Shown piece by piece: positions 54,617 through 64,000 of a DNA stretch of 64,000 nt (its first letter is position 1; every line of letters begins with the position of its first letter). Origin of the DNA: Arthrobacter crusticola (GTDB lineage: Bacteria; Actinomycetota; Actinomycetes; Actinomycetales; Micrococcaceae); NCBI RefSeq assembly GCF_004357995.1, contig NZ_SMTK01000002.1, positions 558,001 to 622,000 of the forward strand, in the 5' to 3' direction. The position numbers and the translations under genes were made by a program. The notes under the pieces are model-generated. The model was given only the letters and a program-made list of their open reading frames with translations, was not told where the DNA came from and did not search any database.

Positions 54617-55879
54617 ATGAACACGGCGGCGGGGGACCCGCGGAGGAATTTTCAGCACCAGGGGCGGGACCAGGGGCGCGATCACGCGCAGGATCAGGAC
54701 CGGCATCCCGGATGGCCCGACCGGCCGGGACCCGTTCCGCCGGAGGAGGCCCTGCGCCGGAGTGCCTACCGGGTTGGTGCGGCGTTGTTGGCCGGAGCGC
54801 CCGGGAAGAATCCCGTGACGAGCCCGGCCAGTGCCCTGTGCGCCCTGCTGATGCTGCGGGCCGGGGCCGGCTCCAGCACGGCCGCCGAACTCGACGGCGT
54901 CCTCGGCCTGCCGGCGGAGGGCGGCGATACCGCCCTTGAAGCCCTGCTGGCCCGGCTGGCACCGTACGACGGCGACCCCGGGGCGGTCGATGTCCAGGAG
55001 CCGCCGGCTCTCCCGGTGCTGCACCTGGCGAACGGCGTGTTCGTCGACCGGTGGACACCCATAGGGGACGCCTTCCTCGCCACGCTGGCCCGCCACCCCG
55101 GGGCCGGCGTGTTTCCCGTTGACTTCGCCGATCCCGCAACGGAGGCGGTGCTGAACGGCTGGGTGTCCGAGGCCACCGGCGGGCGCATGACGGAGGCGCC
55201 CTGTGAATACAACCCGGATACGACCCTGTCGCTGATCAACACCGCGTACTTCGCGGCCGCCTGGGCTGAACCCTTCGACCCGTCCGGCACCTACCCCGAG
55301 GACTTCCGGCTGCCCGACGGCACCACCGTGGCGGTCGATCGAATGCACACCCGCACGCCGGCCCGGTACGCCGCAGGGCCCCGGTGGGAGGCGGTCGACG
55401 TCCCCTACACCGAGGGGTTCGTGCTGCGGATCGTGCTCGCCGACGGTGACGCCGGGGCCGACGCCGGGCCGGCTCTGCCTGCGTCCTCGGAGGAGGCGCT
55501 GCTTGAGGTCTCAGGGGTGATGGAGGAGGCCGGTGAGGTCTTCCTGGGGCTTGGCCTGCCGCGCTGGGAATCCGACAGCGCCTTCGACCTGCTGCCGCTG
55601 CTGCGCAGGCTCGGCCTCCGGGAAACCCTTGGCGCCGCACCGGACCTTTCTGCTATCCACCCCGACGCGGCCGTATCAGCGGCCGCCCAGGCCGCCTCGA
55701 TCACCGTGGGGGAGAAGGGGACGGTCGCCGCGGCGGTGACCCAGTTCGAACTGATGGCCACCTCGGTGCCGGTCGATCCGGAACTGGTGGTCGAGATCGA
55801 TCGGCCGTTCCTCTACGCAGTGCTCCACGAGGCCACCGGCCTGCCCTTGTTCCTCGGAACCGTCACCGACCCGCGCTGA
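54617..55879 (+). CDS. serpin-family protease inhibitor
   Basis: 420 residues from ATG 54617 (GAAGG just upstream). After ~40 polar residues the serpin fold begins (NPVTSPASALCALLMLRAGA, a classic B-helix motif). NTAYFAAAWAEPFDPSGTYP and the hinge EKGTVAAAVTQFELMATS (about 375-392) precede the reactive loop, and IDRPFLYAVLHEATGLPLFL is the serpin C-terminal signature. No signal peptide is visible, so it is probably intracellular, unlike most animal serpins. It may protect the cell from its own or foreign serine proteases. Divergent from the DUF885 gene. Confidence 0.9.
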   Translation: MNTAAGDPRRNFQHQGRDQGRDHAQDQDRHPGWPDRPGPVPPEEALRRSAYRVGAALLAGAPGKNPVTSPASALCALLMLRAGAGSSTAAELDGVLGLPAEGGDTALEALLARLAPYDGDPGAVDVQEPPALPVLHLANGVFVDRWTPIGDAFLATLARHPGAGVFPVDFADPATEAVLNGWVSEATGGRMTEAPCEYNPDTTLSLINTAYFAAAWAEPFDPSGTYPEDFRLPDGTTVAVDRMHTRTPARYAAGPRWEAVDVPYTEGFVLRIVLADGDAGADAGPALPASSEEALLEVSGVMEEAGEVFLGLGLPRWESDSAFDLLPLLRRLGLRETLGAAPDLSAIHPDAAVSAAAQAASITVGEKGTVAAAVTQFELMATSVPVDPELVVEIDRPFLYAVLHEATGLPLFLGTVTDPR

Positions 55880-55916
55880 TCAACGCGTGCTGATCAACCT
55901 ACGCTGATCGGCAAGT
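55875..55916 (+). repeat. three tandem 14-base repeats at the serpin stop
   Basis: GCTGATCAACGCGT, GCTGATCAACCTAC and GCTGATCGGCAAGT lie end to end (55875-55888, 55889-55902, 55903-55916). The first contains the serpin stop codon. The rest of the gap to 56020 shows nothing else. Confidence 0.7.
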
Positions 55917-56020
55917 GCGGACCGCGTGCACACGGCGCAGCGATCCGGGCAGAACGCCGGGTTCCACCGAAGCCGGGAGCGACCCGGCGGCGGAGGATGG
56001 TCGGGAACGCGGCGGCGACC

Positions 56021-56239
56021 CTACCTGCCGCTGCGCCGCCAGGACCCGGGCCCGGGCAGCGGGTGCAGGCGCAGCAGGGTCCGGCGCAGCCAGGCCCGGC
56101 CCGGGTGGCGCCGGTCGTTGGACTCCGCCGAGTCCGCCATCGCCAGGACGACGGCGGTCAGCGCGGCCACCTCCTCGTCGGTGGGGTTCCCCGCCACCAC
56201 GCGGAGCAGCGGCTCCTCCTCCGGGGTCTTGGTGCTCAC
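56021..56239 (-). CDS. accE: acyl-CoA carboxylase epsilon subunit
   Basis: 72 residues: [20 protein letters not shown] near residues 10-29 is the epsilon-subunit signature; the basic C-terminus ([21 protein letters not shown]) is the typical RxxW-containing tail. Epsilon subunits stabilise AccA-AccD complexes in actinobacteria. The GTG start overlaps the accD stop by 4 bases, giving coupled translation. Confidence 0.88.
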   Translation of the reverse strand: MSTKTPEEEPLLRVVAGNPTDEEVAALTAVVLAMADSAESNDRRHPGRAWLRRTLLRLHPLPGPGSWRRSGR

Positions 56240-57831
56240 AGCGGGATGTTCCCGTGCTTCTTGGCGGGCAGGGTGGCCCGCTTGTCACGCAGCGCCCGCA
56301 GCGCCCGCACCACCTGGACCCGCGTGTCGGAGGGGGCGATGACGGCGTCGACATAGCCGAGCTGTGCCGCCTGGTAGGGGTTGAGCAGCTCCTCTTCGTA
56401 CTGTGAAACGACCTCGGCGCGCGCTGCCTCGACGTCGCCGCCGGCCTCCGCGACGGCCTTCAGGTGGCCGCGGTAGAGAATGTTCACGGCGCCCTGGGCG
56501 CCCATGACGCCGATCTGCGCCGTCGGCCAGGCCAGGTTGAGGTCCGCCCCGAGCTTCTTCGAGCCCATCACGATGTATGCCCCGCCGTAGGCCTTGCGCG
56601 TAATCACCGTCACCTTGGGAACGGTCGCCTCGGCGTAGGCGTAGAGGAGCTTTGCGCCGCGGCGGATGATGCCGTTGAACTCCTGGTCCTTGCCGGGCAG
56701 GAAGCCCGGCACGTCGACGAGGGTCAGGATGGGGATGTTGAAGGCGTCACAGTGGCGGACGAAGCGGGCAGCCTTCTCGGAGGCGTTGATGTCGAGGGTC
56801 CCGGCGAACTGCATCGGCTGGTTGGCGACGATGCCGATGGTGTGGCCCTCCACCCGCGCGTACCCGATGAGCACGTTCGGCGCGTAGAGCGCCTGCATCT
56901 CAAGGAAGTGGCCGTCGTCGACGATCGCGGCGATGACAGCGTGCATGTCGTAGGGCTGGTTCGCCGAATCCGGTATCAGCGTGTCGAGCGCCTCGTCCTC
57001 GAGCGTCGTCTCGAGCATCTCGGTGAACTCCCCGAGCGGGGCCTCGGCGAGGTTGTTCGAGGGAAGGTAGTCGAGCAGTTCGCGCACGAAGCCGACGGCG
57101 TCCTGTTCGTCGGCCGCGAGGTAGGTCGAGGTGCCGGTCGTGGTGTTGTGCTGGCGTGCGCCGCCGAGCGTCTCCATGTCGACGTCCTCGCCGGTGACGG
57201 TCTTGATGACGTCCGGGCCGGTGATGAACATGTGGGAGGTCTTGTCGACCATCACCACGTAATCGGTGAGGGCCGGCGAGTAGGCGGCCCCGCCCGCGCA
57301 CGGCCCGAGGATCAGGGAGATCTGGGGGACGACGCCGGAGGCATGGACGTTGTTGCGGAAGATGTCGGCGAACATCGCCAGGGAGGCGACGCCCTCCTGG
57401 ATGCGGGCCCCGCCGCCGTCGTTGATGCCGACCACCGGGCAGCCGTTGCGGAGCGCGAACTCCTGGACCTTGACGATTTTCTCGCCGTTGACCTGGCTGA
57501 GGGAGCCGCCGAAGACGGTGAAGTCCTGGCTGTAGATCCCGATGAGGCGGCCGTCGACGGTGGCGTAGCCGGAGACCACGCCGTCCCCAAGGGGCCGTTT
57601 CTTGTCCATGCCGAACGCGTTCGAGCGGTGGACGGCCAGGGCGTCGAACTCGACGAAGGACCCCGGGTCGACGAGGAGGTCGATGCGCTCGCGGGCCGTG
57701 TTCTTGCCGCGTGCGTGCTGGCGTTCAACGGCTTCGGGGCCGGAAGGCAGCAGCGACTGGCCCTGCCGGCGCCGGAAATCGGCGAGCTTGCCGGCGGTCG
57801 TCTTGAGGTCGGGTTCCACGTCTTGCTTCAT
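56236..57831 (-). CDS. accD: acyl-CoA carboxylase beta subunit (carboxyltransferase)
   Basis: 531 residues from ATG 57831, which has GGAGA about 5 bases upstream (a longer frame to 57909 lacks one). The two crotonase-like carboxyltransferase domains are visible, including [14 protein letters not shown] and [17 protein letters not shown] in the first and [14 protein letters not shown] [16 protein letters not shown] and [14 protein letters not shown] in the second. The substrate (acetyl, propionyl or longer acyl-CoA) is not evident. It is followed by accE; its biotin partner AccC is 5 kb away. Confidence 0.94.
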   Translation of the reverse strand: MKQDVEPDLKTTAGKLADFRRRQGQSLLPSGPEAVERQHARGKNTARERIDLLVDPGSFVEFDALAVHRSNAFGMDKKRPLGDGVVSGYATVDGRLIGIYSQDFTVFGGSLSQVNGEKIVKVQEFALRNGCPVVGINDGGGARIQEGVASLAMFADIFRNNVHASGVVPQISLILGPCAGGAAYSPALTDYVVMVDKTSHMFITGPDVIKTVTGEDVDMETLGGARQHNTTTGTSTYLAADEQDAVGFVRELLDYLPSNNLAEAPLGEFTEMLETTLEDEALDTLIPDSANQPYDMHAVIAAIVDDGHFLEMQALYAPNVLIGYARVEGHTIGIVANQPMQFAGTLDINASEKAARFVRHCDAFNIPILTLVDVPGFLPGKDQEFNGIIRRGAKLLYAYAEATVPKVTVITRKAYGGAYIVMGSKKLGADLNLAWPTAQIGVMGAQGAVNILYRGHLKAVAEAGGDVEAARAEVVSQYEEELLNPYQAAQLGYVDAVIAPSDTRVQVVRALRALRDKRATLPAKKHGNIPL

Positions 57832-57956
57832 TGAATCTCCGAGTGCAGGGGGTAGGGCGGGCGTCTGGCGCGGCCGCCTCCGGAGGGCTCCTTGTGAGGA
57901 ATCCTCCAAAAAAACGAGCGACCGTCCCAGTCTAGTGAGCTTAGGGGCCCCTCCGA

Positions 57957-57973
57957 CTGTAGGACTCCTACAG
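57957..57973. promoter_or_regulatory. palindrome upstream of accD (shared operator candidate)
   Basis: CTGTAGG-ACT-CCTACAG, perfect 7-base arms, in the gap between divergent accD and the SDR gene; same core as 52031-52049 before accC. Confidence 0.65.
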
Positions 57974-58006
57974 GTTCCGGCGCGAACAGTTAGTCCGACC
58001 CCTCGG

Positions 58007-58022
58007 GTTACTCATCGGTAAC
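58007..58022. promoter_or_regulatory. GTTAC-N6-GTAAC palindrome before the SDR gene
   Basis: GTTACTCATCGGTAAC with perfect 5-base arms lies about 50 bases before the SDR start. TetR-type regulators of fatty-acid breakdown in actinobacteria recognise sites of this general TTAC..GTAA form, so lipid control is plausible. Confidence 0.5.
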
Positions 58023-58073
58023 ATTCGGTGCGTCGGAGGCGCTGCGGGGCTCCCGCCTGCGTATTCTTGCCGG

Positions 58074-58967
58074 ATGACCGCCAGCAACGCAGCACAGACA
58101 CCAGCAGAGAACCCAGCCCCGATGCCGGCCGCCGACCCGCCGGCGGCACCCCTGCGCGGGCGCACCCTCCTGATGTCGGGCGGGAGCCGGGGCATCGGCC
58201 TGGCGATCGCGCTGCGTGCCGCCCGAGACGGAGCGAACATTGTGCTCCTGGCCAAGACCGGCGAGCCGCACCCGAAGCTCGAGGGAACGGTCTCCAGCGC
58301 CGCGCGCCTCATCGAGGAGGCCGGCGGATCGGCCCTGCCCCTCGTCGGCGATGTCCGCCGTGACGAGGACGTGCGCGGCGCCGTGGACGCCGCGCTCGAG
58401 CGCTTCGGCCGGATCGACGCCGTCATCAACAACGCCTCAGCCATCGACCTCTCGCGCACCCCCGAGGTCGACATGAAGCGCTACGACCTGATGGCCGACG
58501 TGAACGTCCGGGGCACCTTTCTGCTCAGCAAGTTCTCGCTCGACGGGCTGCGCCGCTCCGACAATCCGCACATCCTGACCCTCTCCCCGCCGCTGAACCT
58601 TGACCCGAAGTGGGCCGGCGCCCACCTCGCCTACACCCTGGCCAAGTACGGGATGAGCCTGACCACGCTCGGCCTGGCGGAGGAGCTGCGCGCGGAGGGC
58701 ATTGCCGTGAACTCCCTGTGGCCGAAGACCCTGATCGACACCGCGGCGATCCGCAATATGCCAGGCGGGGGCACCCTGGTCCAGGCCGCCCGCCGCCCGG
58801 AGATCGTCGCCGACGCGGCACACGCGGTCCTCTCGCGCAGCGCACGCAGCTGCACCGGCAACTTCTTCACCGACGAGGAGGTGCTCCGGGAGGAGGGAGT
58901 GAGCGACTTTCGCCCCTACAGCCTGGGCGCGCCCGAGGACCGGCTGGTGCAGGACATTTTCCTGTGA
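58074..58967 (+). CDS. short-chain dehydrogenase/reductase (HSDL2-like)
   Basis: 297 residues. NAD(P) motif MSGGSRGIGLAIA (about 34-46), NNAS at ~124, and an active site of unusual spacing AYTLAKYGMS (Tyr-x-x-x-Lys). The sequence resembles the human HSDL2/citronellol-dehydrogenase branch, which lacks the SCP-2 domain here. ATG 58074 is used; the first ~25 residues are Ala/Pro-rich and the true start may lie later. Near the carboxylase genes it may act on fatty acyl-related compounds. Confidence 0.85.
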   Translation: MTASNAAQTPAENPAPMPAADPPAAPLRGRTLLMSGGSRGIGLAIALRAARDGANIVLLAKTGEPHPKLEGTVSSAARLIEEAGGSALPLVGDVRRDEDVRGAVDAALERFGRIDAVINNASAIDLSRTPEVDMKRYDLMADVNVRGTFLLSKFSLDGLRRSDNPHILTLSPPLNLDPKWAGAHLAYTLAKYGMSLTTLGLAEELRAEGIAVNSLWPKTLIDTAAIRNMPGGGTLVQAARRPEIVADAAHAVLSRSARSCTGNFFTDEEVLREEGVSDFRPYSLGAPEDRLVQDIFL

Positions 58968-59004
58968 GCCGGTGGGCGCTGCCCGGCTGGGTAGAATCGG
59001 AGGC

Positions 59005-59898
59005 ATGACCAACCGCTACTCAAACCTGGAGCGACCCGGTTTGGACGCGGCGGCGCTGTCGGTGGCCCTGTGCGCCCCGGCCGGACCGTATGCGCGCGTG
59101 GAACTGGTGCAGGAAACCGGCTCCACCAACGACGATCTGGCCGGACTGGCCGAGCTGGAACCGGAGCAGTGGCCTGACCTGTCGGTGCTGACGGCGGAGA
59201 TGCAACGCGCCGGGCGCGGACGGCTCGGCCGCAGCTGGGTGGCCCCCGAGCGGTCCTCCCTGATCGTGAGCCTGCTGCTGCGGCCCGTCAATGCCGGCGG
59301 CAGGCCCCTCCCCACCGAGAGCTACTCCTGGCTTTCGCTGCTTGCCGCCTTGGCCCTGGCCGAGAGCGTCGAGGACCGCACCGAGGTGAGCCCGCAGCTG
59401 AAGTGGCCCAACGATGTCATCGTCGATTCGCGAAAGCTGGCCGGGGTGCTCGCCCGGTTTGTTCCAGGATCCAACGGCTCGCCGCCGGCCCTGGTCGTGG
59501 GGGTGGGGCTCAATGTCAGCCTCACGGACGCGGAGCTGCCGGTGCCCACCGCCACCTCCCTGCTGCTCGAGTATGCGGGCACCACCGACCGCAATATCCT
59601 CCTGAAGTCCTTCCTCCGCACCTTCGCCGCCCGCTATTCCGCCTTCTGCGCCGTCGACGGCGACGCCTCGGCAACCCTCGCGGACGGGAGCTCCCTCGCC
59701 GCTTCGGTCTCCGGCCGGATGCACACCCTCGGGCGGGCGGTCCGTGCCGAGCTGCCCGGGGGCCGCGAACTGACCGGCCACGCGCTGGCGCTCGATGAGC
59801 GCGGCGGGCTCGTGCTGCGCGACGACGACGGCGGGCGGCACACCGTCTCCGTCGGCGACATCGTGCACCTGCGGCCCGCGGGTCGGGACGCCGGATGA
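59005..59898 (+). CDS. birA: biotin--[acetyl-CoA-carboxylase] ligase
   Basis: 297 residues from ATG 59005 (GGAGG 1-2 bases before, a very short spacing; frame open to 58972). Motif AGRGRLGRSWVAP for biotinyl-5'-AMP binding, KWPNDVIVDSRKLAGVLARF, and the C-terminal SH3-like domain. The N-terminal DNA-binding domain of E. coli BirA is absent, so it is the enzyme-only class. It attaches biotin to AccC. Confidence 0.93.
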   Translation: MTNRYSNLERPGLDAAALSVALCAPAGPYARVELVQETGSTNDDLAGLAELEPEQWPDLSVLTAEMQRAGRGRLGRSWVAPERSSLIVSLLLRPVNAGGRPLPTESYSWLSLLAALALAESVEDRTEVSPQLKWPNDVIVDSRKLAGVLARFVPGSNGSPPALVVGVGLNVSLTDAELPVPTATSLLLEYAGTTDRNILLKSFLRTFAARYSAFCAVDGDASATLADGSSLAASVSGRMHTLGRAVRAELPGGRELTGHALALDERGGLVLRDDDGGRHTVSVGDIVHLRPAGRDAG

Positions 59899-59998
59899 CG
59901 TCGTTCGCCAGAGTGGGATGGCCTCCGCGCGGCCCCGGCGGGAGCGTTCCCGCCGCCGCGCAGGCGACCGGCGTGCGCACCGCCCCGGGGCCGTTGCG

Positions 59999-60625
59999 AT
60001 GAAGGTCAGACTCGCCCCCGGCGAGCAGGTCCTCACCCGGACCCGGGCGACGCCGCGGAGCCTCTTCTGGCCGTCGATGGGCGCCCTGGCCGTGCTCGCC
60101 GTCGGCGGCTACACCCTGGGCTGGCTCAGCCGCGCCGCGGTACCGCCGGAGCTGCAGCAGTGGCAGCCCCTGCTCGTCACGGTGGCGACCGTCGGCGGCG
60201 GCCTGCTGCTGCTGCGGATGTTCCTCCGTCCGCTGCTGCGCTGGCTGGCCGGCCGCTATATCCTGACCAGCCAGCGGCTCATCCACCGCCGCGGGATGAC
60301 CAAGCGCAGCCTGTACGAGGTGCCGCTGGCCGCCGTCCACCAGGTGGGGGTGACCCAGTCCCTGGTACAGCGGCCTTTCGGCAGCGGCACGCTCACCCTT
60401 GATCTGGGCTTCGGCCGGTCGGTCAGCTACCGCGATGTGCCCTGCGCCGCCGTGTTCCGGGACCACGTCGCCGAAGCGATCGGGGAGCTCCCGCAGTCGG
60501 CTCTCTTTAACGGCCGTGCCATGATGGGCCAGCCCGGTCCGGCCCAGTGGCCGCAGGAGGGGCAGCCCTCCCATCCGGAGGCGCGGCAGGAGGGCCCCGG
60601 AGGGACCTGGAGGGGGACGGTATGA
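59999..60625 (+). CDS. PH-domain (YdbS-type) membrane protein
   Basis: 208 residues from ATG 59999; earlier in-frame starts exist but precede an Arg-rich run unlike a coding start. Two N-terminal membrane helices (PSMGALAVLAVGGYTLGWL and LLVTVATVGGGLLLLRMFL), then a bacterial PH domain with RYILTSQRLIHRRGMTKR and VPLAAVHQVGVTQSLVQRPF. Unknown function. The stop overlaps the cyclase start by 4 bases (ATGA), so they are co-translated. Confidence 0.85.
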   Translation: MKVRLAPGEQVLTRTRATPRSLFWPSMGALAVLAVGGYTLGWLSRAAVPPELQQWQPLLVTVATVGGGLLLLRMFLRPLLRWLAGRYILTSQRLIHRRGMTKRSLYEVPLAAVHQVGVTQSLVQRPFGSGTLTLDLGFGRSVSYRDVPCAAVFRDHVAEAIGELPQSALFNGRAMMGQPGPAQWPQEGQPSHPEARQEGPGGTWRGTV

Positions 60626-61836
60626 CCGCCGCAAGCCGTCCCGATGCCGACGCCGCCGTGCCCCCGCCGCCCAAGGCCGTGTGGCAGCCGCAGGAACTGC
60701 CGGAATCGAACGGGCAACCCGTCGAATGCCCGGACCCAGTGCCCGAGCCCGTACCCACTTCCGCGTCGGTGCCCGCGCCCGCCTCCGCCACGGCGGACCC
60801 GCACCGCGAAGCGATCCGGGCGCTGGAGATTGAACTCCTCGGGGCCGAACGCACCCTGCGCCGGCGCGAGGTGGCCGCCCGCGCCGGGGTCTCCCTGCTG
60901 TCGGCCCGCAAGCTCTGGCGCGCCATGGGCTTCCCCAATATCGGGGACGAGGATGTCGCGTTCACCGAGAAGGACAAGGACGCGCTGACGACCATCATCG
61001 AGCTGGTCCGGCAGGAACAGCTCACCGAGGACGCCGCCATCTCCATCACCCGGGCGGTCGGCCAGATGACCGACCGCATGGTGGTGTGGCAGATCGAGGC
61101 CATCGTCGAGGAGATGGTCGTCCAGCGCGGCATCCCGGACGCCGTCGCCCGCAAGGCGCTGGTCTCGGAACTCCCCGACCTGATCGAGCCCCTCGAGAAG
61201 ATGCTGGTGTACGCGTGGCGGCGCCAGATGAACGCCGCCGTGCAGCGCCTGGCCCTCCGGGCCGAGTCGGGCCTGCGGGCGAGCGAGGAGGGCCGGGACG
61301 GCCACGAGGACGACGCGCCGCTGCCGCTGGCGCGCGCCGTCGGCTTCGCGGACCTGGTGTCCTACACCAGCCTGTCCCGGCAGATGAACGAGCGTACCCT
61401 CGCCCAGCTGGTCCAGCGGTTCGAGAACAAGTGCGCGGAGATCATCTCGGTCGGCGGCGGCCGGCTGGTGAAGACCATCGGCGATGAAGTCCTCTACATC
61501 GCCGAATCGCCCGAGGCCGGGGCGGAGATCTCCCTGGCCCTGGCCAAGGCCTTCACCGAGGACGATCTGCTGCCCTCGGCCCGGGTCTCCATGGTGTGGG
61601 GCAGGATCCTCTCCCGCCTCGGCGACATCTACGGGCCCACGGTCAATCTTGCCGCACGGCTGACGTCCCTGGCGGAACCGGGCACCGTGCTCATCGACGC
61701 CATGACGGCCTCCACCCTCGGCGGCAATGAGAAGTTTGTCCTGATTCCGCAGCAGGCCCGCACCGTGCGCGGTTTCGGGGAGGTCCACCCGGTGACCCTG
61801 GCGCGGGGGACCGGCAGCGGGCTGGTGCTCGACTGA
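60622..61836 (+). CDS. class III adenylate cyclase with N-terminal regulatory domain
   Basis: 404 residues starting in the ATGA overlap with the PH gene, with GGAGGGGG upstream. Residues ~60-190 form a helical regulatory domain like that of the pH-sensing mycobacterial cyclase Rv1264. The catalytic domain has metal aspartates D244 (FADLVSYT) and D288 (TIGDE), the adenine-specifying Lys 284 (KTIGDE) and Asp 335 (GDIYGPTVN), and transition-state residues N342 and R346. The Lys/Asp pair indicates ATP rather than GTP. Cytosolic. Paired with a PH protein and followed by a PP2C phosphatase, a signalling group. Confidence 0.92.
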   Translation: MTAASRPDADAAVPPPPKAVWQPQELPESNGQPVECPDPVPEPVPTSASVPAPASATADPHREAIRALEIELLGAERTLRRREVAARAGVSLLSARKLWRAMGFPNIGDEDVAFTEKDKDALTTIIELVRQEQLTEDAAISITRAVGQMTDRMVVWQIEAIVEEMVVQRGIPDAVARKALVSELPDLIEPLEKMLVYAWRRQMNAAVQRLALRAESGLRASEEGRDGHEDDAPLPLARAVGFADLVSYTSLSRQMNERTLAQLVQRFENKCAEIISVGGGRLVKTIGDEVLYIAESPEAGAEISLALAKAFTEDDLLPSARVSMVWGRILSRLGDIYGPTVNLAARLTSLAEPGTVLIDAMTASTLGGNEKFVLIPQQARTVRGFGEVHPVTLARGTGSGLVLD

Positions 61837-61993
61837 GCACCCGCCCGACCGCACGACGGCGCCCGGCGCAGCCTCCGCTGGTGACCTACCGCACTCCAGT
61901 GCAGAATGGACAGATGACCGACCAGCTGAACGCCCCCGCGGGCAGGCACCCGCTCCCCGCCCCCCGCACCGGTCGGCTGCCCGGGGCGGCTCG

Positions 61994-62767
61994 ATGAGCG
62001 GTTCGATCGAGGTTCCCGCGGACGCGGGCCAGGGCCTGCGCGTGGTGTGCGGGTACGCCACGCACACCGGGCTGCGCCGCGACAACAACGAGGACTCGCT
62101 GATCGCGGCGGACCCGATCTTCGCCGTCGCCGATGGCATGGGCGGCCACGAGGCGGGGGAGGTAGCCAGCGGCCTCTGCGTGCAGACCCTCGGCATGAGC
62201 GCGATCGCCGGCACCCGGCTGCCCCGGCTCACCGCCGAGGACCTCGACGAGCTGGTGCAGGAGGCCGACGCCCGCATCCGTCAGGAGACCAGCGGACGCG
62301 CCGGGACCACCCTCAGCGGCGTGGTGCTCGTCGAGGCGGCCGGTACCCCCCACTGGCTGTTCTTCAATGTCGGAGACTCCCGCACCTACCGTCTGAGCCA
62401 GGGACAGTTCGGCCAGGTCACCGTCGACCACTCCGAGGTCCAGGAGCTTGTCGACACCGGGCAGATCACCGAGGAACAGGCCCGCACCCACCCGCGCCGG
62501 CATGTGGTCACCCGCGCCCTGGGCACGGGCGACGACGCCGAGCCGGACTTCTGGCTGCTGCCGGTGGAGGAGGGGGACCGCATCCTCGTGTGCTCCGACG
62601 GACTCAGCGGTGAACTCACCGACGAGGAGATATGCGGGATCCTCGCCGCCGTCGCGGACCCTCAGGAGGCGGCCGACACCCTCATCGAGGCCACCCTGCG
62701 CTCCGGTGCGCGGGACAACGTCTCGGTCATCGTCATCGACGCCACGGGAGTCCCGGCGGCGCCCTGA
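61994..62767 (+). CDS. PP2C-family protein phosphatase
   Basis: 257 residues. Metal-binding aspartates lie in RRDNNEDS (about 31-38), VADGMGGHEAG, VCSDGLSGELTDEEI and GARDNVSVIVID. It dephosphorylates Ser/Thr proteins and may oppose the kinase encoded 13 kb upstream (inference). No membrane segment is visible. Spacing to the cyclase is 157 bases. Confidence 0.93.
   Translation: MSGSIEVPADAGQGLRVVCGYATHTGLRRDNNEDSLIAADPIFAVADGMGGHEAGEVASGLCVQTLGMSAIAGTRLPRLTAEDLDELVQEADARIRQETSGRAGTTLSGVVLVEAAGTPHWLFFNVGDSRTYRLSQGQFGQVTVDHSEVQELVDTGQITEEQARTHPRRHVVTRALGTGDDAEPDFWLLPVEEGDRILVCSDGLSGELTDEEICGILAAVADPQEAADTLIEATLRSGARDNVSVIVIDATGVPAAP

Positions 62768-64000
<1,233 letters not shown>

Overview
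The window is very GC-rich, gene-dense DNA from an actinobacterium. The gene order ispE, ABC-F ATPase, tetR, tRNA-Gln, glmU, prs, rplY, pth, mfd, together with split acyl-CoA carboxylase subunits (accC, accD, accE), an IniB/IniA/IniC-type dynamin cluster and SCO4848- and DUF2505-type proteins, points to a Micrococcales member, most likely an Arthrobacter-like Micrococcaceae. The species cannot be named from the sequence. I see no transposase, integrase, phage gene or CRISPR array.

Layout. (1) 1-2507: end of ispE and an ABC-F ATPase. (2) 2520-12373: one-directional envelope-stress cluster: a membrane-anchored Hsp70-like ATPase, an IniR-like STAND/LuxR regulator, an acidic repeat protein of IniB type and two dynamin-like GTPases (IniA/IniC type). 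(3) 12423-16813: small membrane proteins, TetR regulator, tRNA-Gln(TTG), glmU-prs. (4) 17140-30515: the most unusual part. Two tandem pairs of giant LuxR-type STAND ATPases (A1-B1 and A2-B2) flank the housekeeping pair rplY-pth. Each pair is followed by an intergenic RNA-like element with the same two-helix fold, supported by compensatory changes. Both A proteins carry Asp-Asn where both B proteins carry Asp-Asp in Walker B. The promoter of A1 and the promoters before both RNA elements share a box and a -10 at nearly fixed spacing. The leader of A1 contains sites complementary to the conserved RNA loops. I read this as a duplicated regulator-pair plus RNA module and the best candidate for an undescribed system. 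(5) 30516-40401: sufS-sufU, a nhaA-histidine kinase operon, small conserved proteins, mfd. (6) 40402-47871: REP-like palindromes, nucleoside salvage genes (deoC, phosphopentomutase/phosphoglucomutase type, purine nucleoside phosphorylase), a flavoprotein quinone reductase, an MHS-type transporter. (7) 47992-64000: Ser/Thr kinase with lipoprotein, biotin/acyl-CoA carboxylase genes with birA, maf, DUF885 peptidase-like protein, a bacterial serpin, an SDR, a PH-domain protein with a class III cyclase, a PP2C phosphatase and the start of ligA.

How the parts may work together. The ini cluster and the A/B pairs all use STAND ATPases with C-terminal LuxR helix-turn-helix domains, and related GAGTAG/CTACTC boxes occur upstream of several of these genes, so cross-regulation is plausible. 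The carboxylase genes accC and accDE share a palindrome (TGTAGG-N3-CCTACA), suggesting one regulator for both units, with birA nearby to biotinylate AccC. Functions were assigned by reading motifs; no database search was possible.
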